DNA of 64,000 bases from Desmodesmus armatus (GCA_007449985.2 VIIQ02000895.1:1-64000), one strand, 5' to 3'; counted from the stretch's first letter, positions 10,569-23,417 are shown. Made by a program: numbers and translations. The notes: generated from the letters alone by a model not told the origin.

Positions 10569-13276
10569 ATGTTGCAAAGCAGATCGTCCGTCCGCAACAT
10601 CCAGGCCTCTAGGCAGCACAAGACCAATGCTGGGAGCAAAGTTGTATCTCGCGTGCAGTTGCACGCTGCATGCAGACACAGCAGGAGGACGGTGCCACAG
10701 ATCAATGCTCATGCTGGTCCAGCCACAGGATTGAAGATGACAGGTGTGCTGCAGGCCCAGTGGTGCACATTGACGTCCCTATTAGCTTCAGGTCTGATTG
10801 CACCAGTGGCACCATGCAGGTTTTGTTGGGGAGATGCGCGCTGTTGCAATGAAGTTGCACACACGGGAGCAGGCCCCGAAAGAGGGTGGTGTGGAAGCAC
10901 CCAAGCCCAAACAGGCGGTGGGTAACCACTCTTGTTCGTTTCTTGCTGCTACGACAACCTTGCTTGTCTGTTGGCATGTGTTCTGGCACTTTCTGCCCCA
11001 GCCACTGGTGCAGTTGCAGGATTCACAGCAGTTGGGCTCCCTCCCGCAGTCCTCCGCTGTGTTGTCAGCACCAGGCATGTAGCACAGGCAAGGGGGAAGC
11101 TGCTCTGTCTGGCTGTGCGCCAAGTCCTACAACAGGCAGGCAGCAATCGCACTGAACACTCTGCTCACCTAGGCCCTCGCTCCCTTTGCTTGCTGCTGCG
11201 TGTGTCATGCTGCAGTGGGCCCCCACGCTGTGGGGCTACCAGCAGTTCCTAGCAGAGTCCAAGGTGGTGTATGATGCCTTCGAGGATATCATGCACCAGG
11301 TGTCCGACGCGTGGCACCCTGAATGTGAGCAGGACTCAGCATGTATGCGGTGTGGTGCTGTTAGGCCATGCACCACACTTCACACGGCAGGCAGAAGGCG
11401 CAGCATTGCGTGCGGCGCTGTGCAGGCACTATCCAGCGCAGGGCGCAGCACTGCAGCAACGCAATTTTCTTCAGTGGCCATGCTGCACACGCTGCAGACT
11501 AAAGCAGCGCACCGTTTGCCCTATTGGAGGGGTTATAGCAGAGGCACACTTGAAACAAGCACAGTAGCGCAGTACAGAGCTAGCAACGTGCACCATCAGA
11601 GTCTCGACTCCCAAGCGGTGGCCATACTATGCTGGTTGTGACCACCCACTCATCCCACCTATTGCATATGGTCCCTGCCGCCCCTGCTCCTTCCTGCACA
11701 GACGCAAACTTCCAGAACACCGGCCTTGAGCGCAGCGCAGCCCTTGCCTCAGACCTGGAATTCATGCAGCAGCAGCACAAGCTCCCTCCCCCTGTGGTGA
11801 AGGAGGACGGCCCAGGCATGACTTATGCCAAGTACTTGAAGCAGCTGGCAGCTGAGGATCCCCAGTCCTTCATCTGCCACTACTACAACTACTACTTTGC
11901 ACACACGGCAGGAGGGCGCATGATCGGCAAGAAGGTGCGGGCATCTCCTGGATAGTAACATGTGTGTCGTGAGGGGTAGGGTAGGACAGGGGCAGTGGCT
12001 GGGTGCCGTCCTTCATCTGCCAGTACTGCAACTATCAAACGCACACACAGCAGGAGGGCGCATGATTGACAAGATGGCGAGTGACTAAACCCTGACACAA
12101 ATTTGGGTTGCAGGTCCGTCAGTAGGACCTCCCAGACAGCGGTTTGTTTTGGGGGCGTGAGAGGGGGGGGGGGTCAGAGAGGGGCAGGGGCTGGGTGCCG
12201 TCCTTCATCTGCCAGTATTGCAACTGTCACTACGCACACAGCAGGAGGGCGCATGCTAGGCAAGAAAGTGGGTGATCAAACAGGGAAAGCATTGCAGCCT
12301 GCTGCCCTGTGCTCACCAGTGCTCATGCCTTCTCCACTGCCTTTGGAAAGGTCATATTTGCCGCCAGGGGTTGCAATGAGGTTCAATGATTGAGCAGGTG
12401 GTGCGTGGGCGCAAGTAAAGGTGTGGAGGGGGAGAGGTTTTGAAGGGGACGGGGGGGTAAGAGAGGGCTGGGGCATCCTCAGCCGGGGCATCCTCAGCCC
12501 AAGCGCCGTCCTGCGGTGTGTTGACACTGGTGTGTGCACTAGTAGCTGTGTTCTTGGCACAGCAATCACGGGTGGGCCCTTGAAGGCCCTTGAAAGCCCA
12601 CCCGTGATTGCTGTGCCAAGAACACAGCTACTAGTGCACACACCAGTGTCATTACACCGCAGGAGGGCGCCTAGCCTGTGATAAGGCGGGTGGTGATACG
12701 GTCCTTGAGGATACTTGTGGGTTTACAGTTGTATGAGTGTCGAGCTTCAACCTCACACCCTTGCAACTGGATCTCAATAAGCAGGGCATGTGTGTTGACA
12801 GAGATGGGTCAGTCACTTGAAAAGAAGCCTCACCAGGGTGTTCCCAACACCGGGGTTGTCTGTTGGGATAGAACCAGCCCATACCACAGCGTCGTGCAGA
12901 CGAACAGAAATCGATACACAAAGGATGTGTCACACCATGCAGTCGTATGCTGCCCTCAACATGCAGCATTGTGATGGTGTCTGGGATGGTGGCGTGCCAC
13001 GCCGTCTCTCTCCATGACCAAGCTGGTGATTTATGCAAAGCATCCTGCTTTGTCTCCGTCTGTCTCCCCCCCCCCCCCCCCCACACGTGCAGGTGTCTGA
13101 TATGCTGCTAGGTGGCAAGGAGCTGGCCTTCTATCAGTATGGCAGTGACGTCAACGGCCTGCTGGACGGGGTGCGTAAGAGCTGGGGGCCGGGTGTTGGT
13201 GATGCCCAGTCACACCCCTGTATCAGAAACATGAGCAAATAGGGGATTAACAGACCACAGCAGCTAGCCAGCTAGG

Positions 13277-13311
<35 letters not shown>

Positions 13312-13923
13312 TAGCACACCAGAGCATGCGTGGTTGTGTGCCGTACAGTCCGTCGCCCTGCTTCTGCACCCATACGTTCCTGCAGGCTGTGGAGTGCAGC
13401 CCAAATGCTCAAGTAGAGAGTGACATGTCTTCTCATCGTGCTCCTCGTCTTCTCTGCTGTACAAACGTCAGGCCAGGTTATAACATGCACGCAGTGTTTG
13501 TCTAAACCCATGTCAGTTGTTGTTGCTGGTGGCCTGTGTCAGGTGCGTGAGAGCCTGAACAAGCTGGCAGAGGGTTGGAGCCCTGAGCAGAAAGAGCACT
13601 GCCTCAAGGAGACTGCAGACGCATTCAAGGTGATTGCTGGTGGTGGTGTGTGTAGGGCACTAAGCTTGATGGCACGCTGAAGCTGGTATCTGTGTGTTGG
13701 AACAGTTGGATCAGTTGTGTGTCAGCACAGGGATTAATGAATATAGCTAGCATACTATGGACATGCACATGCAAGCAGTCAATGAGGCACACCAACATAG
13801 TCCGACTAGGATAGCAAACGTGTGTAGACACAGGGAGTGCATCCAGCCAATGCATCAACCATCCAAGGATGTGACATTCCGAAGTTGGGTATAAGTGCGT
13901 GGGGGCGCACAGTGAAAACGTAT

Positions 13924-13997
<74 letters not shown>

Positions 13998-14778
13998 TGG
14001 GTGTGGGTGGGTGTTGACACATGGGTTGCAACCACCCATCCCAATGAGTCAGGATGTATTCTGTGTATCTGGGACAGAGTCCCAGACAACAGCGCACGCA
14101 CAATACCTCATGCTCACATGCAGCGGGATACGCATAAGTTGGGAACCAAACAAGCTTGCCGCTTGGTTCGTCCCCAACGTATGCGTGTCCCGCAGCATGT
14201 GAGCATGAGGTTGTGTGTGTGGGAGGGGGGGAGGGCAAGGGCTGTGCCCTGAAGTAGCCGTCAAGTAGCAGCCGAAGCAGGGGGTGTCGAAACTTTCTTG
14301 GTGCTACTATCAGTGCTTTGGCAGGTGGTAGGGTGGAATGGGTGGTGGACTAGTCAACAGGCCACCAGTCTGTGGCAGTTTAGAACGGGTCATGCTGCCA
14401 TGTGCTGTGTTGCCTGATTGCAGCTTGCACAAGCTCACCCTGAAGCATGTGTCAACTCACAAAGTGCTAATGTGACAGGGAATCCCTCCACACTGAGAAC
14501 GATATAGAACGGCAAGGACACGTGCATCCCAAAATTACACACATGGTCACAAACCATACCACCGATCTTGCGTGTCAGCATCTCCATCAATCAGCCAATC
14601 ATGTCCTGCGGGTTTTCTGCATTTGTTTCTGTGTGTCCAAGCTGCCCTGCTTCATCACCATTCCATCCTGTCACCCTGTCACCTTACATGCCCGTGTGCT
14701 GCTGTGTGTCCTGCCTGCCTACAGTGGTCTGGTGGTGTGATGCAGTGCATGTCTGACCCGCAGCCACAAACAGTCTGA
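10569..14778 (+). CDS. HMOX1: Plastid heme oxygenase, plant HY1/HO1 type
   Basis: Seven exons: 10569-10743, 10820-10917, 11216-11324, 11702-11934, 13093-13170, 13543-13629, 14725-14778. All junctions are in phase and give 277 aa ending in TGA. The first about 55 residues are Arg/Ser/Ala-rich and transit-peptide-like. The mature part matches plant HO1: FVGEMRAVAMKLHTREQAPK with the probable proximal heme ligand His72, NTGLERS, FICHYYNYYFAHTAGGRMIG with the distal-helix Gly198-Gly199, GGKELAFYQYG, and the C-terminal FKWSGGVMQCMSD. The enzyme opens heme to biliverdin, CO and iron, normally with ferredoxin, toward bilin synthesis. An in-frame upstream ATG at 10542 is an alternative start. Introns 4 and 6 hold exon-edge copies, a long hairpin and a TG tract. 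Confidence 0.95.
12008..12273 (+). pseudogene. Two decayed copies of the 3' edge of HMOX1 exon 4
   Basis: Segments at about 12008-12075 and 12199-12271 repeat the sequence coding FICHYYNYYFAHTAGGRMIG with deletions, frameshifts and changed codons, each ending at a position equivalent to the exon donor. They lie within the intron directly downstream of the real exon (11702-11934). Confidence 0.85.
12503..12670. repeat. Long near-perfect hairpin in HMOX1 intron 4
   Basis: Arms 12522-12577 and 12596-12651 are exact reverse complements over 56 bases, separated by an 18-base loop. Imperfect pairing extends the arms to 12503 and 12670. The outer right arm contains the word caggagggcgc, also present at the edge of exon 4. 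In the transcript this would form a stable stem of about 75 bp. Confidence 0.9.
13274..13313. repeat. (CCAG)n microsatellite in HMOX1 intron 5
   Basis: About nine tandem CCAG units between exons 5 and 6. Confidence 0.85.
13928..13995. repeat. (TG)n microsatellite in HMOX1 intron 6
   Basis: About 33 uninterrupted TG units followed by TGGG variants, in the last and longest HMOX1 intron. Confidence 0.95.
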
Positions 14779-16188
14779 TCAGCATGTGCAGCACAGTCGG
14801 CAGGGAGTCGGTTGGCAACTGCAGCTCTCAGCAGAAGAAGGATGCTACAACAGAGTACACAAGCAGCTGCGCTGCAAAGGTCTCGAGCCACGGAAGATGC
14901 ACCAGAACGAGTGCGGGCTGTTTGTCCATACAAACCCCACAAACCCCACACTTCGAAAGCATGTGTTGCAGGCTCAGTGCTGCACCTCAGCAGCACTTGG
15001 ATGAGGGCGTGTGCTGTGACAGGGGTGTGGCTGCAGGGAGCTACTGCTGCTATTCCGGCAGATCTGTTGATGGGACGGGCTGGTTATCGTGCAGACTGCC
15101 AGCCTGCTGTTCGTCGGCAGCTTTCATTGTGAAGACAATGGCAGCTGCTGCGATGACTAGTGTGCAGGTGTGTTGGCTGCTGCTGCAGCAGCAGTTGCAG
15201 TGTCTGCTGTGGAGGGTGGTTTGGCCAAGCGTTTTTTGCCATCAGCAGGTGCTGCAAGTGCACAGGAAGCAGCAGCAATCAGGGACTGTGTATGTGAGTC
15301 GAGCGGCAGTGTGTGTATGTGTCAGAACAGCGTGAGTGTTGCAGGTGGTGACGGGGTTGCTGTCATAGCAGTGATGCTGACGGCAAAACTTGTCTGCCAG
15401 CGCGCATGCGCTGCTGTAGCCAGTGGAGGTGGTGGAAAAGCGCTGTGTTCTTTTGCCCCTGTGGCAAGCACCGGCCTTGCTGTTGCACAGCACTGCGCGA
15501 CACACTGAGCAGTAGTTGTGTGATGACATCATATGACTCATGTGCTTTCAGGCGGTGGCGTTGCTGTTGGTCGTAACGTGGTGGCCGCAGCTGTGTGTGG
15601 CAGTGGCAGTCTTTGACCCTGAGGGCAAATGCAACACATGTGTGGCATGGCTGGCTGTTTGTGGCCTAGCAGGGGGGTCTAGTCGCTTTTGTGTGTGTGG
15701 GGAGGGGGCGTGTGGTGTGGCGGGAGTGTGTTCCTGGTGTACAGATGGCTGTGATTGAGGCACACCCTGTCCACTTAATGCTTGTAACATAGGCAGTGTG
15801 GCACCTGTGGTTATGTTGGACATGGCTCCTAGTTGCGTCACGTCACATGCATTGGCTTGATCATGGTCTGGTCAAGCAGGGCTGTGATGTTTGCACCGTA
15901 ACAGTAGTGACGAATCAACCAGCAGTGCCTAGGTATGTCCGTTCAAGAGCCCCGCAAGACCTTTCGGGAAGAGGAAGTGTTGAACCATGATCCAGCAGCT
16001 ATGCTGCAAGCGGACGGCAGAAACGAAGGGTTGCAGTGGATGTGCAGGGGTGAAGAAGGATGTCACAGAAGAGGTACGCAAGCTGATACGGTGCAACGAC
16101 GATCAGCCAGTCCCGTTCAGGGACGATAGACCAGTCCTTTGACAAATCCAAAACCTCCCAGGGAGTGCCGCCCCAGTGCTCTTGAGTA
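14779..16188. other. HMOX1 downstream region with LINE-tail-like relics, no gene
   Basis: No recognised coding region. At 14840-14955 and about 16050-16130 there are diverged matches to the LINE 3' tails found at 27 and 33-43 kb (gaagaaggatg, caagcagctgcgctgcaa, tacaaaccccac). The rest is TG/GCAG-rich and looks like 3' UTR or intergenic DNA. Confidence 0.5.
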
Positions 16189-17741
16189 TGAACGAATGAA
16201 TGAAGGTGTTACACGGCGTCGGAAAAATTCGGGGTGTTGATTAAACCAGAGCGAGTGTTGATGCAACCACGCTTTATTTAACGAGGACATCAACCGGGTT
16301 GACGAGTCGGTTTAATCAACCAGCACGTCGTCAACCCGGTTGATCGACGGCCAGTTGAAGTCAACCGCGCGGGGTGTTTAATCAACCGGTGCATGCAGCT
16401 GTTGTTTCAATCCAGTTGACGTCCTTGTTATTATAACCACGGTTGAGTGGCGGGCATATCTAGTTGTTCTAACCGGGTTGCCGCCAGGCTCTGCTTGACC
16501 TTAGCTGGCTCGTTTGCTGCTGCTGCAAAGCCTGTTGTGACCAGTCTATGGTGCTAGCAGGCCGTGCGTATGCCTGAGACGTTGGCTGAGAGCATTGGCC
16601 ATATGGTGATGCATCACCTTGCAGCAGCTCATGGCTGGGCACAGTGCCAATGCCAGCAACACTGGCCCAGCATGTTTGCCATACAGCAACACTCTTGAGA
16701 GTGTCAACTTGACACATCAGTGCCAGCGTTGCAGAGCCAGCAGTGGTATCCCAGCAGTGGTATCACATCACAACATGCCTAACACAAAGTCCAACAGCAC
16801 TGCTGAGGTGATCACCAGTTTGTCAGATATGCAGTGCAGCCCTCGACAGCATATCATATGCACTTGCACTGCGAGCACACGAGCTGAAGCTCTACCAACG
16901 CACTGCCTGGCACGCTTTCCTCAGAGCCTAAGGTCCTGAGAACACAACCAAGAGTTGATTTGTCCTACTGTCGGATGCAGGAGCAACTGCAGGCAAGGCC
17001 CAGCACTCAACCACCCTGCTGGGTGCGCACCTGCAGCTGCTGTTGCAACAGTTGCTGTGTCCTGTTGGCACCAGCACTCACGTATCCATTAGATCAACCT
17101 GCTGGGGACTTGATATGTCTAAAGAACAGCCTGTGACTTCTGTGAGCAGAATGACTGCACATAGGCCTGCATTGAAAGCTGTGAGACAAGCCTGACAGCA
17201 GCTACTGTAGTCTGCACATGTACAGGCAGGTTGCTCATGGCATCTAGGTGCAGGTTCCTGCGTCACAAGACTGCTGGCTGATTGCTTGCTTGAGCCTCCT
17301 CAAGCCATTGTGGTTGTCCTAATGTTATAAGGCATTTCGTCCAGCTGCGTTATGGTCAACGTTTGGTTGTTGGTGGGCTGCAAAACTGCGCTGGAAGAAG
17401 GTCGGTGTGTGCATGAGCAGCTTTTCACGATGTCCTATGCTTCACACGAGTCAAGGCGCGCTGTATCATGCACTGAGGATTTGCCGCTTGACAGCAACAC
17501 CCCGTGCATCAACCCGCTTATAAAAACACTCTCCTTGGGCAACCTTGTTGAAGCCAGCCACGCCGCTGTCAACCTGGTTTAGCAAAGCGCCCGCACGGCC
17601 GGTTGATTCAACGGTCGGTTGAATCAACCGGCGCGCCAGGCAACCCGGTTGATTAAACACTCTCGGCCGGTTGATTGGGGACTGTTGATTGAGGCCAATT
17701 TGCTCAACGCCCCCAATTTTTCCGACGGGTGCTCTTGAGTA
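16176..17741 (-). mobile_element. TIR element carrying a LINE 3' tail, flanked by 13-bp direct repeat
   Basis: The direct repeat GTGCTCTTGAGTA occurs at 16176-16188 and 17729-17741. Inside the left copy lies a short piece identical to the LINE family A tail (gaatgaatgaaggtgttaca, 16193-16212). Then comes a unit, 16217-17727, with inverted ends (CGTCGGAAAAATT at the left, the complement at the right) and many subterminal copies of ggttgatt/aatcaacc on both sides. No coding region is recognised within it. Read on the minus strand this is body, LINE tail, target repeat: the form of a retrotransposed copy. The body itself looks like a non-autonomous DNA transposon. Confidence 0.7.
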
Positions 17742-17756
17742 GTGTGTGTGGTGACG

Positions 17757-18738
17757 TCAAGTGCTGGCAGGCAAGAAACGTGGGTGTTGTGATCGAGAGT
17801 GATCAAGGGGTATGTAGCGTGCAGGCAGCAGCCCTGGCAGATGCATCAATGTATGCTGCAGCCGGCTCGCCACTGGAGGCCGCCGCTGCCTGCACTGCCT
17901 GGCAGGCAGCATGCACTCACACAGCAGGCCATGTTTGTTGCAAATCCCACATCGACCATGTAGTTTGGTTGAAGAAAGATAATGTTGGGGTTTTGTGGAC
18001 TGAGAGGGGTTGTCTGCCGAGCCGGGGAAGCACTTCCTCCACCGGAAACACGCCAAGAATGTCACCAGCACTTCAAACAAGGTACCTGGGGTGCATATGG
18101 GCCCTTTGCGCGACGGAGTGCGATTTCAGAAATTGCGCCCGGGCCCTAAACCTGAACGAACATCCACATTCATAGATGACAGGTTAGAGCCCGCGTGGCA
18201 TCAGCAGTTGCGTGCCCCACTGGCTGGGGGTGCAATCCGCCAACTGGCCCTCGAGAGAGTGGCTCTGTTGTGCAGTCGTGGCCGAGTGGTTAAGGTGCCA
18301 GGCTGCTAACTTGGTGGGCATTGCCCGCGCGTGTTCGAACCACGCCGACTGCGGTTTTGCTGCTTAAACCCAGGCCTGTCACATGCAATTGCTGCAACCA
18401 AGGCAGCCAAGGGGGGGAGGGGGGGCGGGGGCAGCTAGAAGGCGCACGGAAGGAGGGGGAAAGGAGGAGGGGCAATGCAACCAAGGGCACGGAAGGGGGG
18501 GGGGAGGGGTGGAAGAGCAAGGGGGGGGGGGGGGGGCAGGGGCGGGAAGGAAGGGGGGGTGTACAGCCTGTGCACCCCTGAGGGGTAAAGCGCACGGAGG
18601 AAGGCAAGAGGGGAGGGGGGAGGGGCAGTAGCTGCAACCAAGGGCGGAATGGGGGGGGGGGGGGGCAGCTCAAAGCGCACAGAGTGGGGAGGTAGGGGGG
18701 AGAAAATGGGAAAGGCGGGGGGGGGGGGGGGGGGGGGG
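17757..18738. repeat. Left arm of a large inverted repeat with tRNA-Ser
   Basis: This segment reappears reverse-complemented at about 25480-26663, including the tRNA gene, its flanks (cccactggctgggggtgc and others) and the G-rich tract. Differences are scattered substitutions and a block of about 65 bp present only in the right arm near 26310-26395. The inner part, 18400-18738, is almost pure G with short A/GC interruptions and ends at the chromovirus LTR. Confidence 0.85.
18272..18353 (+). tRNA. trnS-GCU: tRNA-Ser(GCU)
   Basis: 82 nt. The acceptor stem GCAGTCG pairs with CGACTGC, with G as discriminator. A-box TGGCCGAGTGG. The anticodon stem CCAGG/CTTGG encloses loop CTGCTAA (anticodon GCT). 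The long variable arm has stem GGGC/GCCC, as expected for class II tRNA-Ser. The T-arm GCGTG/CACGC has the loop TTCGAAC. A TTTT pol III terminator follows at 18355-18358. There is no intron and CCA is not encoded, as usual for nuclear tRNAs. Confidence 0.95.
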
Positions 18739-19058
18739 TGTTGAGAGCTGTGGAACGCTCTGTCAGTGCGTGCATGCCAAGACTAGACTTTCCTATGACT
18801 TTGGATGCCATAAAGAGAGTCTGGGCTCGGACTCAGGGAATCCTGTGAACGACGAGGTTACCAATGACCGAACAAGATAACAGATACAACTGGAAATGAT
18901 GTAGGAAAGATAACCAGAAGGAATTGGAAGTGTCGAGCATGAGCGCAGGGCTCGTGCTTGATGCCGAAAGGTCGACTGGCCTTCGACCGACCAACCGGAT
19001 TACGGTTGTGACAGGCCGTTGACAACCAAAAGATAAAGTATCGAGCTTACTCATAACA
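18739..19058 (-). repeat. Chromovirus 3' LTR (by element orientation)
   Basis: 320 bp, the same as 24452-24771 by eye comparison. It is the downstream LTR because the element reads right to left. Confidence 0.95.
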
Positions 19059-19088
19059 TCACGCCCCCCCTTTTCAACGCCAATGTCC

Positions 19089-22000
19089 TCATTGGCGCCT
19101 GCGAGGGCTACGGCGCGTGCTGCGAGTAGCAACAGGCAATGCAGCATGGTGGGTGGCTTCATAATCCTCAACAACATCATCATCAATCTGCTTCATATTT
19201 ATCCACATGTCATCCTCAGGGCCATAGCCACGCCACCGCACAAGGTACTCAATGCTCACACCACGACCACGCTTGCACTGCCGCTTATCCAAAAGCTTCT
19301 CAACATAGAAGCGGTCCTCTTCAACATCAACAGGAGGAGGACGAGACATGACAGCAGGGTGTGGCAACTCTGGTTGTGTGTGCCAGGGTTGCAAAAGACT
19401 GACATGGAACACAGGGTGTACCTTGAGAGTAGGAGGCAGCTTCAGCCTGTATGCGACAGGGCTGATGACCTGTTGTACTGGGAAGGGTCCCAGATACTTA
19501 GCAGCAAGCTTCTTGCTCATGGTGCTGGGCAAGGCAAGGTTGGCTGCCGACAAGCGCACAAGGTCACCTACAGAAAAAGTAACGTCACGACGATGCGCAT
19601 TTTGCTGTGCCATCATACGCTGCTGGGCGGCATGCAAGTTGGTCTTGGCATGCTGTAAGACAGAATGCATGTCATCAGCAGTCACTTGGGCTGCTGGCAC
19701 CAAGACAGGGCCTAATGCAACATCCAACACAGACAAAGGGCTCTGGCCAAAACACAAGAAAAATGGAGAGTAACCTGTGGCTGGGTTGACAGAGTCATTG
19801 ATGGCGTACTCAGCCAAGTCCAGCCAATCATCCCAATCATCCTGCCGGGGAGAAACAAAATGCCGCAAGTACTCCTCCAAAGTGCGATTAGCACGCTCAG
19901 ACTGGCCGTCAGTCTGGGGATGAAAAGCAGTAGAAAACTTCAAGTCAGTGCCCAATGCAGAAAACAATGCACGCCAGAACTTGCTCAAGAAGCGCCTGTC
20001 GCGATCGGAAACAATGCTTCTTGGCAATCCAAAGGTCCTAAACCACTCTTTGCGCACAAGCGATGCAATGGGGTCAGCACCTGCACCCTTGGTTGTGGGA
20101 ATGAACCGCACAAACTTAGTGAGACGGTCCACAATGGTAAGCACAGCATCATGACCATGCTTAGTTGGTGGAAGGTCGGTGATAAGGTCCAAGGAAATGC
20201 ACTCAAACTTATGGGTGGGAATGGGCAAAGGGTGCAACAAGCCAGCTGGTGCTTGTGTGCTGGGCTTGTTCAGCTGACAGGATGGACAAGACACAACATA
20301 ATTGCGGACTGTCCTAGCCAGGTGTGGCCACCAGAAGCGCTCAGCAACGCGCTGCAGGGTTTTAGCAACACCCAAGTGGCCAGCGCTTGGACAGTCATGA
20401 CACTCTCGCAACACCTGTAGCTTGAGGGGCTTGCAGGCGGGGATAGCAATGCGATCATGCATGTACCAAATGCCGTGTTGGCACTTCAGGTACTTAGGAG
20501 CATGCAAGTAGTAGGGATCCTGCTCATATGCAACACGCAACTTATCCACAAAGGAAGCATCATGTACAGTGGACATGGTTGCAAGGTCAGGCCGACGTGA
20601 CAAGGGGTCAGCAGGGTTGGCCTTGCCTTCCTTCCACTGAATATCAACACCACCGTAGTAAGACTCAAGCCACTCAGTCCACTTCGCTTGACGACGTGAC
20701 ATGTTTTGAGCCTTCTTGGCTGCAAACCATGTATGATTCAGGTGATCAGAGTTCACAGTGAACTCAGCACCCTCAAGGTAGCAGCGCCACTGCTGCAATG
20801 CATGCACAATACCCAACATTTCACGGTCGCCAGTAGGGTACCGCTTCTCAGTATCAGACAGCTTCTTGCTGATGTAAGCAACTGGCTGCAGACCGTGACC
20901 ATGATCCTGCAGTAAAACAGCACCCAAAGCAAAACCTGATGCATCAGTGAACACCTGATAAGGGCGGCTGGGGTCTGGCATCGCGAGAGCAGGGGCTGTG
21001 GAGACGGCTTGCTTCAAGGCCTCAAAAGCCTGCTGCTCCACCGCTGGGCGCCAACGCCAGGGGGAGTGCTCTCGAGTGAGCTCTGTCAAAGGCAGAGCCA
21101 TGCTGCTGTAATGCCGAATGAACTTCCGATAGTAGGAGGTGAGCCCCAAAAACTGCCGCACTTGATGCATATTACTGGGAGCAGGCCAATCCTGAACGGC
21201 AGAGATCTTGGCCGGATCAGGACGGATGCCATCTGGGGACACCACATGGCCCAAGAACTCCACAGTATTCAGACCAAAAGCACACTTTGTGAGGCCAGCA
21301 TGTAGCTGATTTTCCTCCAATGCTTGCAACACCAAATCCAGATGCTGGGCATGCTCAGCCTCAGTAGCAGAGTAAACCAAGATGTCATCTAGATACACAA
21401 TGACAAAACGGTCCAGATACGCATGCAATACATGATGCATGAGACCTTGGAAAGTGGCAGGTGCATTGGTGAGACCAAAAGGCAACACCTTCCACTCATA
21501 ATGACCGTAACGGGTCCTGAATGCAGTTTTGGGAATGTCTTGTTCCTCAATTCTGACTTGGTGGTACGCACTGTCCAAGTCAAGCTTGGAAAACACAGTG
21601 GCATTATGCAACCTGTCAAGCAACTCATCAATACGAGGCAAAGGGTACCGATTCTTAACAGTGAGCTTGTTGAGTGCCCTGTAGTCAACACACATGCGCA
21701 GCTTCCCATTCTTCTTGCGCACAAAAAGGATGGGTGCACCATAAGGTGACTTGCTGGGCTGAATGAAATCCTTCTCAATCAGCTCAGTTAGCTGACGCTT
21801 GCACTCCTCCAGCTCAAAAGGGCTCAGCTGGTAGATGGGACCAAACGGAGGCTTGGCCCCTGGCTGCAGTAAAATGTCATGCTCAACCCCACGCAGGGGT
21901 GGCAGACCTGTGACCTTGCTGAACACACCCTTGTGCTTCAACAGCACATGGCGCACTTGAGTGGCCGAACTGCCGTGGCAGGCAGGCAGAGGCATGTCAG

Positions 22001-23417
22001 CAACAGCTGAGGCAAAGGGGTCAGGTTCAGGAGCATCAGGACCTGACTGCACCTCAGTAAGAACCGCCAAAAATGCAGATGCACCACGCTCAACAGACTT
22101 GACTGCTGCCATAGCCGAGATCAAGCTAACATCCTCGGGGTCAGCAACAACAGTTGGCAGGGTATGCTGAACACCCTTAGATGTGAGAACAACAAGATTA
22201 CTTTGCCAATCAATGCAAGGATTGTGAAAAGTCAACCAAGGCTTCCCAAGAACAATGTCATCAACTGCCAGGTCAGTGACAGTAAAGGGCTGGGAATCCT
22301 TGAAAGAGCCAATCCTAAAAGGTAATGCAGCAATTTGCTGGGATGCATCCTGCAACATGCCATTGGCAAGCTTGACAGACTTGCCTGGAACAGATGTAGC
22401 AGGAAGTGACAACTCCGTAGCCCACCTGGTGTCAACGTAGTTGTCAGTAGCACCAGAATCCAGCAATGCAACCAAATGCTGTCCACGAACAGAAACACGG
22501 AGCCGGATAACAGTGCTGGCGATGGGGTCCAACCCAGGCGAGGGCTGTGCTGGTGAGGGCGCAACCTGAGACGCAGTGGGCCTCCCAATGCGCTCGTAGT
22601 AGAGACCCTGGGTGGAGGTGGCTGTGATGGGAACCTGAAGGGGCTGAAAGGCAGGGCCATAGCCGCGCCCAGCGGAAGCTGACCTGAGGCGGAGAGGGGA
22701 ATCCCGCAGCACCACCACAGGCCACCTGAGTGGGCCCATGTCCTGCCAACTGCCGTCAGGCTGGGGCGCCTGAAACAAGCCGGGAGTACCAGCAGGGTAC
22801 TCATGGATGATCTGAAAGCTGTGGGTGAGGGGCCACCATGGCTTCTTGGTGAGTTTCGGCACCAGGAAGACGGACTCCATCAGTGGGAAAGTATCGTCGA
22901 GTCTGCTGTTGTGCTGCTGGCGCTGTGTGAGGTAATGCTTGAGGAGGCTGCCTGCTGAGCGGAAAGGGGCACAGATCCAATAGTTGTCTCCCGCGACTTC
23001 GGGATGCCGCTGAAAGTCACCAAAGGACATGGCGTCAGGGCTGTAAGCCCATTCGCCAGCGCACGACTGCCGGAGGCGAGACTGGCTGGCCTGCCAAGTC
23101 GGGTCACCTGGGCTTGCCTGGCACAGTGCTGTCTGAAAGCCCCCAAACTGCGCTGCATATTTTGCTGCTTCCTCAGGGCAAAGCTGCCAGTCCTGTCTGT
23201 CCCTGTTACGCACACGACCAGCGCTGGGTTTGCCTGGGACAGGGGTGGTAGCTCTTAGGGCAGTAGCTGGCCTAGCGCACTGCCCCGCACGCCAGCTGAA
23301 CTGAACACCGGGGAGGGGGGAACCTGAGCTGCTAGAAGACCGAAGACTGGAACCTAGTAGGCTTCCCATACTGCTACGGCAGGGCAAAGCCGACTTGCCT
23401 TGCAGTACAGCCCACTC
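19089..23417 (-). CDS. pol: Chromovirus pol: protease, RT, RNase H, integrase, chromodomain
   Basis: One long frame, open from 23417; the first in-frame ATG is at 23369. Domains in order, numbered from 23387: aspartic protease [13 protein letters not shown] (about 305), reverse transcriptase with VDYRALNKL and the catalytic YLDDILVYS (about 664), RNase H FTDASG (about 811), the integrase zinc region ending CPSCQ (about 1033), the integrase core with [15 protein letters not shown] and [11 protein letters not shown] providing D, D and E, and a C-terminal chromodomain ([16 protein letters not shown], about 1380). The chromodomain places it in the chromoviruses, which can be guided to particular chromatin. 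It is in a different frame from gag, 19 bases after the gag stop, so its expression needs frameshifting, reinitiation or a separate start. Confidence 0.95.
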   Translation of the reverse strand, partial: EWAVLQGKSALPCRSSMGSLLGSSLRSSSSSGSPLPGVQFSWRAGQCARPATALRATTPVPGKPSAGRVRNRDRQDWQLCPEEAAKYAAQFGGFQTALCQASPGDPTWQASQSRLRQSCAGEWAYSPDAMSFGDFQRHPEVAGDNYWICAPFRSAGSLLKHYLTQRQQHNSRLDDTFPLMESVFLVPKLTKKPWWPLTHSFQIIHEYPAGTPGLFQAPQPDGSWQDMGPLRWPVVVLRDSPLRLRSASAGRGYGPAFQPLQVPITATSTQGLYYERIGRPTASQVAPSPAQPSPGLDPIASTVIRLRVSVRGQHLVALLDSGATDNYVDTRWATELSLPATSVPGKSVKLANGMLQDASQQIAALPFRIGSFKDSQPFTVTDLAVDDIVLGKPWLTFHNPCIDWQSNLVVLTSKGVQHTLPTVVADPEDVSLISAMAAVKSVERGASAFLAVLTEVQSGPDAPEPDPFASAVADMPLPACHGSSATQVRHVLLKHKGVFSKVTGLPPLRGVEHDILLQPGAKPPFGPIYQLSPFELEECKRQLTELIEKDFIQPSKSPYGAPILFVRKKNGKLRMCVDYRALNKLTVKNRYPLPRIDELLDRLHNATVFSKLDLDSAYHQVRIEEQDIPKTAFRTRYGHYEWKVLPFGLTNAPATFQGLMHHVLHAYLDRFVIVYLDDILVYSATEAEHAQHLDLVLQALEENQLHAGLTKCAFGLNTVEFLGHVVSPDGIRPDPAKISAVQDWPAPSNMHQVRQFLGLTSYYRKFIRHYSSMALPLTELTREHSPWRWRPAVEQQAFEALKQAVSTAPALAMPDPSRPYQVFTDASGFALGAVLLQDHGHGLQPVAYISKKLSDTEKRYPTGDREMLGIVHALQQWRCYLEGAEFTVNSDHLNHTWFAAKKAQNMSRRQAKWTEWLESYYGGVDIQWKEGKANPADPLSRRPDLATMSTVHDASFVDKLRVAYEQDPYYLHAPKYLKCQHGIWYMHDRIAIPACKPLKLQVLRECHDCPSAGHLGVAKTLQRVAERFWWPHLARTVRNYVVSCPSCQLNKPSTQAPAGLLHPLPIPTHKFECISLDLITDLPPTKHGHDAVLTIVDRLTKFVRFIPTTKGAGADPIASLVRKEWFRTFGLPRSIVSDRDRRFLSKFWRALFSALGTDLKFSTAFHPQTDGQSERANRTLEEYLRHFVSPRQDDWDDWLDLAEYAINDSVNPATGYSPFFLCFGQSPLSVLDVALGPVLVPAAQVTADDMHSVLQHAKTNLHAAQQRMMAQQNAHRRDVTFSVGDLVRLSAANLALPSTMSKKLAAKYLGPFPVQQVISPVAYRLKLPPTLKVHPVFHVSLLQPWHTQPELPHPAVMSRPPPVDVEEDRFYVEKLLDKRQCKRGRGVSIEYLVRWRGYGPEDDMWINMKQIDDDVVEDYEATHHAALPVATRSTRRSPRRRQ

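Noticed and set aside
18290..18811. Long proline/serine frames in the G/C-rich tracts (also 25009-25974)
   Set aside because: Products of homopolymer and polypyrimidine sequence, with no domain and no splice support.
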